In this document: one piece after another, positions 61,193 through 64,000 of the stretch
How positions within the stretch are numbered: the first letter of the stretch is position 1
Layout of the letters: each line of letters begins with the position of its first letter
Source of the DNA: Stagnihabitans lacustris
GTDB lineage: Bacteria > Pseudomonadota > Alphaproteobacteria > Rhodobacterales > Rhodobacteraceae
Direction of reading: 5' to 3'
NCBI RefSeq assembly: GCF_025950525.1
Contig: NZ_JAPDGS010000003.1
Span: 124,001 to 188,000, forward strand
DNA length: 64,000 nucleotides
Position numbers and translations under genes: made by a program
The notes under the pieces: generated by a model
Seen by the model: only the letters and a program-made list of their open reading frames with translations
The model's database searches: none
What the model was told of the DNA's origin: nothing

Positions 61193-61213
61193 GGGTGGGG
61201 GCCCCTCATTTTA
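61178..61213. terminator. Terminator between the small ORF and the DUF1761 gene
   Basis: ATGAGGGG (61178-61185) pairs with CCCCTCAT (61202-61209) followed by TTTATTTT on the plus strand. It can serve the plus-strand small transcript, and on the minus strand it also follows the DUF1761 stop. Confidence 0.7.
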
Positions 61214-61224
61214 TTTTGCCCCCC

Positions 61225-61620
61225 TTACAGGAACAGCGACAGGACCACGCCCATCAGCGTGCAGCCCGCAACGCTGTTGACCCCATCCAGCAGCGTCAGG
61301 CGAAACGGCCGCCCGGCAAAGGCGTAGTTCATCGCGACCCAGGGTGTGATCAAAAAGGCCCCGATGCCGAAGCCGCCCATCAGCCCCTCGGTCAGCGTAT
61401 CCAGCCCGGACATCAGGAAGACATGCCGCATCATGCCGGCCACCAGCAGTTGCATCGCGCCGCCGATGACAAAGGCCAGCGGACTGCCGCCGCCTTGCGG
61501 TTTGCCCGCCACGATGGGAATCCCTGCCGCCTGCGCCCAGGGCAGGGACATCTTCGTATACCAGAAGGCCGCAAACCCATAGGCTGCGGCGGCTGCAAGC
61601 AGAACGGCTAGATATTGCAT
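61225..61620 (-). CDS. DUF1761 membrane protein
   Basis: A 131-residue protein with four hydrophobic helices; the first includes AAAAAYGFAAFWYTKMSLPW, whose W-Y-x-x-x-x-x-P-W pattern is typical of DUF1761, and later ones lie around GGFGIGAFLITPWVAMNYAF and GVNSVAGCTLMGVVLSLFL. Function is not known. It is converging on the small ORF terminator. Confidence 0.8.
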   Translation of the reverse strand: MQYLAVLLAAAAAYGFAAFWYTKMSLPWAQAAGIPIVAGKPQGGGSPLAFVIGGAMQLLVAGMMRHVFLMSGLDTLTEGLMGGFGIGAFLITPWVAMNYAFAGRPFRLTLLDGVNSVAGCTLMGVVLSLFL

Positions 61621-61711
61621 GAGACCCTCCCTTTGGGGGGAAGGTTAGCGCGCCCGTCCCGCTGCGCCAAGCGGTTCCCGCGCAGGCGGGACCCGCTGCG
61701 GCGCGGAAACC

Positions 61712-62131
61712 TCAGGCCTGAACCCCGCCCAGCGCGCACAGGATCTGCCACTCCGCGTCGCGCACCGGCTGCACCGACAGGCGCGAGTTGTTGATCAGCA
61801 CCATCTGTTCCAGCCCCCGCGTGTGCTTGCATTCCTCCAGCCCGACGGGACGCAGGAACCGCGCCACGGGACGGAAATGGACGCAATCCCAGCGCGGATC
61901 ATCGGTCCGCGAATCCGGCGCCGAGGGTCGCGTGACCTCGACGATGCCGACGATCTCTTTGCCGATGTTGGAGTGGTAGAAGAACCCGCGCTCGCCCACC
62001 TGCATCAGCCGCATGTTGTTGCGCGCCTGATAGTTGCGGATGCCGTGCCATTCCTCGTCGGCGGGCAGCTTGTCCCACAGGCTTTGGAACGAGATGACAT
62101 TGGGTTCCGATTTGAACAGCCAAAAGCTCAT
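61712..62131 (-). CDS. EVE domain protein
   Basis: A 139-residue protein beginning MSFWLFKSEPNVISFQSLWD, the signature of EVE domains (PUA-like fold that binds modified bases). NYQARNNMRLMQVGERGFFYHSN, ECKHTRGLEQMVLINNSRLSVQPV and GIVEVTRPSAPDSR are characteristic. ATG 62131 begins inside the yciI stop (ATGA). The upstream frame extension is rejected. Role in RNA- or DNA-modification-linked stress is unproven. Confidence 0.93.
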   Translation of the reverse strand: MSFWLFKSEPNVISFQSLWDKLPADEEWHGIRNYQARNNMRLMQVGERGFFYHSNIGKEIVGIVEVTRPSAPDSRTDDPRWDCVHFRPVARFLRPVGLEECKHTRGLEQMVLINNSRLSVQPVRDAEWQILCALGGVQA

Positions 62132-62397
62132 CCGATCACCTTTTTCCATTCGCGGATGTCGACGCTGGCGAAAAGCCCGGCCTTGGCATAGGGGTCCGCC
62201 GCGGCCCAGGCCCGTGCCTCGTCCAGAGTTTCGACATTCAGCACCAGCATCGAGCCCACCATCGCCTCACCCTCCAAAAAGGGCCCGGCCAGTTCGACCG
62301 CAGCGGAGGCCTTCAGATAGTCGACATGGGCGGCGCGGTTGGCCAGGCGCAGGTCCAAAGACCCCGGTTTGTCGATGCAGATCAGGACGGCGCGCAT
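62128..62397 (-). CDS. YciI family protein
   Basis: An 89-residue protein of the YciI fold. It has RAVLICIDKPGSLDLRL, NRAAHVDYLKASAAVELAGPFL (His as the probable active residue) and DPYAKAGLFASVDIREW. Members act as dehydrochlorinase-like or putative detoxification enzymes. It lies 3 bases after gpsA and overlaps the EVE gene, giving a compact operon. Confidence 0.9.
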   Translation of the reverse strand: MRAVLICIDKPGSLDLRLANRAAHVDYLKASAAVELAGPFLEGEAMVGSMLVLNVETLDEARAWAAADPYAKAGLFASVDIREWKKVIG

Positions 62398-62400
62398 TGT

Positions 62401-63294
62401 TCATTCCTCCTTCAGGGGGCGGGTCATCAAGAGGCGGATCGCCTCGGGCAAGTCCAAGTCGCGGGCGATCAGCCGCGCGACCATGGTGGAAATCGGCATT
62501 TCGACGCCGATCTGGGCGGAAAGCCGGGCGACGGCTTCGGCGGTGGAGGCGCCTTCGACCGTGACGGCGGGGTCAAAGACCTGACCGCGGCCAAGCGCCA
62601 GGCCAAAGCGCAGGTTGCGCGACCCGGTCGAATTGCAGGTCAGCACCAGGTCGCCCAGGCCCGACAGGCCCATCAGCGTCTCGGTCCGGGCGCCCAGGGC
62701 CTGCGCAAGCCTTTGCATCTCGGCGAAACCCCGCGTCACCAGCGCCGCCCGGGCGCTTTCGCCCAGGCCCGCGCCGATCACCACGCCCGCGGCAATGGCG
62801 ATGACATTCTTCAGCGCGCCGCCCAGTTCTGCGCCCACCACATCCGTCGTCCGGTAAAGCCGCAGCGTTGGCGTCGACAAAAGCCGCTGCAAGTCGCCCT
62901 CGTCCGGACCTGCCAGCGTCAGCGCCGTTGGCAGGCCCGCTGCGATATCGGCGGCGAAACTTGGCCCGGTCAGGACATGGGCCCCCGGCCCGATCAGCGC
63001 CGAAGGGCCGCGCAGGGTCGCAAGGTCGATCCCCTTGCAGCAGGCGACCAACCTGCCGCCCAAGGGATGCACGGCCAGAAACCCCGCCAGAGCCTGCATC
63101 GGCAGGGCCAAAAGCACCGCCTCGGCCCCCGCCAGATCACCCAGATCGCCGGTCAGCCGCACGCCCTGGGGCAGGGCCACCCCCGGCAGGCGGCTTTGCG
63201 CCCCCGGATCGCGTGCCCACAGCGTCACACCGCGCGGGGCCAGCGCCACGGCCAGGGCGCGGCCAAAGGCGCCTGCTCCGACAATGCCGATCAC
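62401..63294 (-). CDS. gpsA: NAD(P)-dependent glycerol-3-phosphate dehydrogenase
   Basis: Makes sn-glycerol 3-phosphate from dihydroxyacetone phosphate for phospholipid synthesis. The 297-residue protein has the Rossmann motif [16 protein letters not shown], the [16 protein letters not shown] substrate segment and the catalytic lysine in [24 protein letters not shown] is also conserved. GTG 63294 is the start, overlapping the tsaD stop (GTGA), and the N-terminus is then VIGIVGAG (read as Met). A longer frame upstream is within tsaD. Confidence 0.93.
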   Translation of the reverse strand: MIGIVGAGAFGRALAVALAPRGVTLWARDPGAQSRLPGVALPQGVRLTGDLGDLAGAEAVLLALPMQALAGFLAVHPLGGRLVACCKGIDLATLRGPSALIGPGAHVLTGPSFAADIAAGLPTALTLAGPDEGDLQRLLSTPTLRLYRTTDVVGAELGGALKNVIAIAAGVVIGAGLGESARAALVTRGFAEMQRLAQALGARTETLMGLSGLGDLVLTCNSTGSRNLRFGLALGRGQVFDPAVTVEGASTAEAVARLSAQIGVEMPISTMVARLIARDLDLPEAIRLLMTRPLKEE

Positions 63295-64000
63295 GCTTTG
63301 GCCCCCTTCTTGCCCGACCCGATCATCGGAGCCGCCAGCGCGTCCAAAGGCCAGCGCGGCCGCGCGGTCAGGTCGGCCGGATCGACCAAGCCGGCCTGCA
63401 GCTTTTCGATCCCGGCCCAGGCGATCATCGCGGCGTTGTCGGTGCAAAGCCGCAGCGGCGGCGCGGTGAACCCCACCCCCGCCTTGTCACAGACCCCTTG
63501 CAGCGCGGTGCGGATCACCGTGTTGGCCGCGACCCCCCCCGCCACCGCCAGCACCGGAGCCCCGGACTCCGCCAGCGCCCGCCGGGTTTTCTCGGCCAGA
63601 ACCGCCGCCACCGCCGCCTGAAAGCTGGCGCAAAGGTCGGCGCGGTCTTGGCGCCGCAACCCGCCATGTTCCGCGATCAGCGCATCCCGCATCCGCAGGA
63701 CCGCCGTCTTCAGCCCGGAAAAGCTTAGGTCGCAGCCCGGGCGGTCCAGCAGGGGGCGCGGCAAGGGGAACCGCGGTTGACCGGTCAGGGCCTCGGCCTC
63801 TAGCGGAGGCCCCCCCGGCTGCGGCAGGGCCAGAAGCTTGGCCACCTTGTCAAAGGCCTCGCCCGGGGCATCGTCGATCGTGCCACCCAGACGGCGGAAA
63901 CTTCCGGGACCCGACACCATCAGGAACTGGCAATGCCCGCCCGACACCAGCAGCATCAGATAGGGAAATTCCAACCCATCGGTCAGCCGCGGCGTCAGCG
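63291..64000 (-). CDS. tsaD: tRNA N6-adenosine threonylcarbamoyltransferase TsaD (partial; N-terminus outside window)
   Basis: Part of the enzyme that makes t6A37 in ANN-decoding tRNAs with TsaB, TsaC and TsaE. Of the protein, the C-terminal ~235 residues are inside the window: [79 protein letters not shown] and [13 protein letters not shown], all of TsaD. The gene continues beyond 64000. It heads the tsaD-gpsA-yciI-EVE operon with tight overlaps. Confidence 0.95.
   Translation of the reverse strand, partial: LTPRLTDGLEFPYLMLLVSGGHCQFLMVSGPGSFRRLGGTIDDAPGEAFDKVAKLLALPQPGGPPLEAEALTGQPRFPLPRPLLDRPGCDLSFSGLKTAVLRMRDALIAEHGGLRRQDRADLCASFQAAVAAVLAEKTRRALAESGAPVLAVAGGVAANTVIRTALQGVCDKAGVGFTAPPLRLCTDNAAMIAWAGIEKLQAGLVDPADLTARPRWPLDALAAPMIGSGKKGAKA

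Overview
The window is a chromosomal segment of a high-GC alphaproteobacterium, most likely a member of the Rhodobacterales (Rhodobacter/Paracoccus-type). Reasons: very GC-rich codon use, many ATGA/GTGA start-stop overlaps, several RTX proteins without signal peptides, a membrane-anchored cytochrome c, a CycY-type setting, and an argG/ahcY/tsaD/gpsA complement typical of that order. This is judged by eye, not by a database search. Both ends cut genes: mutS at the left and tsaD at the right. No intergenic stretch exceeds about 260 bases; the larger gaps (7061-7267, 11055-11280, 19646-19845, 47268-47521, 60543-60736) hold hairpins, repeats or promoter-like sequence as listed.

Layout. 1-4.9 kb: mutS (partial), a GT61 glycosyltransferase, and a class IV aminotransferase followed by a sulfotransferase-like protein. 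4.9-6.8 kb: RTX protein 1 with a good sigma-70 promoter. 6.8-12.6 kb: DUF2798 membrane protein, argG, an HPt protein divergent from a receiver-PP2C phosphatase, SapC, and a PAS-GGDEF cyclase. 12.6-17.8 kb: a membrane-tethered LuxR-type regulator and a giant RTX protein combining seven FG-GAP repeats (integrin-alpha-like propeller) with an integrin-beta-like I domain in one chain; this is the most unusual item. 17.8-19.6 kb: DUF2946-like and PepSY proteins. 19.8-27.2 kb: a YtfQRT-YjfF furanose ABC importer, a GntR/FCD regulator, and a GH-A glycosidase fused to RTX repeats. 27.2-29.1 kb: a hydrolase-fold protein and a glycosyltransferase. 29.1-34.9 kb: yejABEF peptide importer. 35-37 kb: cytochrome c, pheA, an SRPBCC protein and tRNA-Ala(CGC). 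37.3-40.2 kb: GH127 beta-L-arabinofuranosidase with a LacI regulator and a perfect operator palindrome. 40.3-49.4 kb: arfB, a strong-SD 18-codon ORF, yhhQ under a probable preQ1-I riboswitch, mepA, an MFS protein, yggT, recQ, an aldo/keto reductase and an epimerase. 49.4-59 kb: a complete chemotaxis cluster with a divergent degenerate chemoreceptor-like protein. 59-64 kb: ahcY, small DUF genes, a possible 21-codon gene, EVE-yciI-gpsA-tsaD.

How the parts connect. The importer, the RTX-tagged GH-A enzyme and the LacI-GH127 pair together suggest scavenging of furanose-containing glycans (L-arabinofuranose or galactofuranose): an exported enzyme releases sugar, the ABC system imports it, and a cytoplasmic GH127 trims oligosaccharides. 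The che cluster encodes a full receptor-to-CheY pathway with both adaptation enzymes but no CheD and no flagellar genes here. Three RTX proteins imply a type I secretion system encoded elsewhere.
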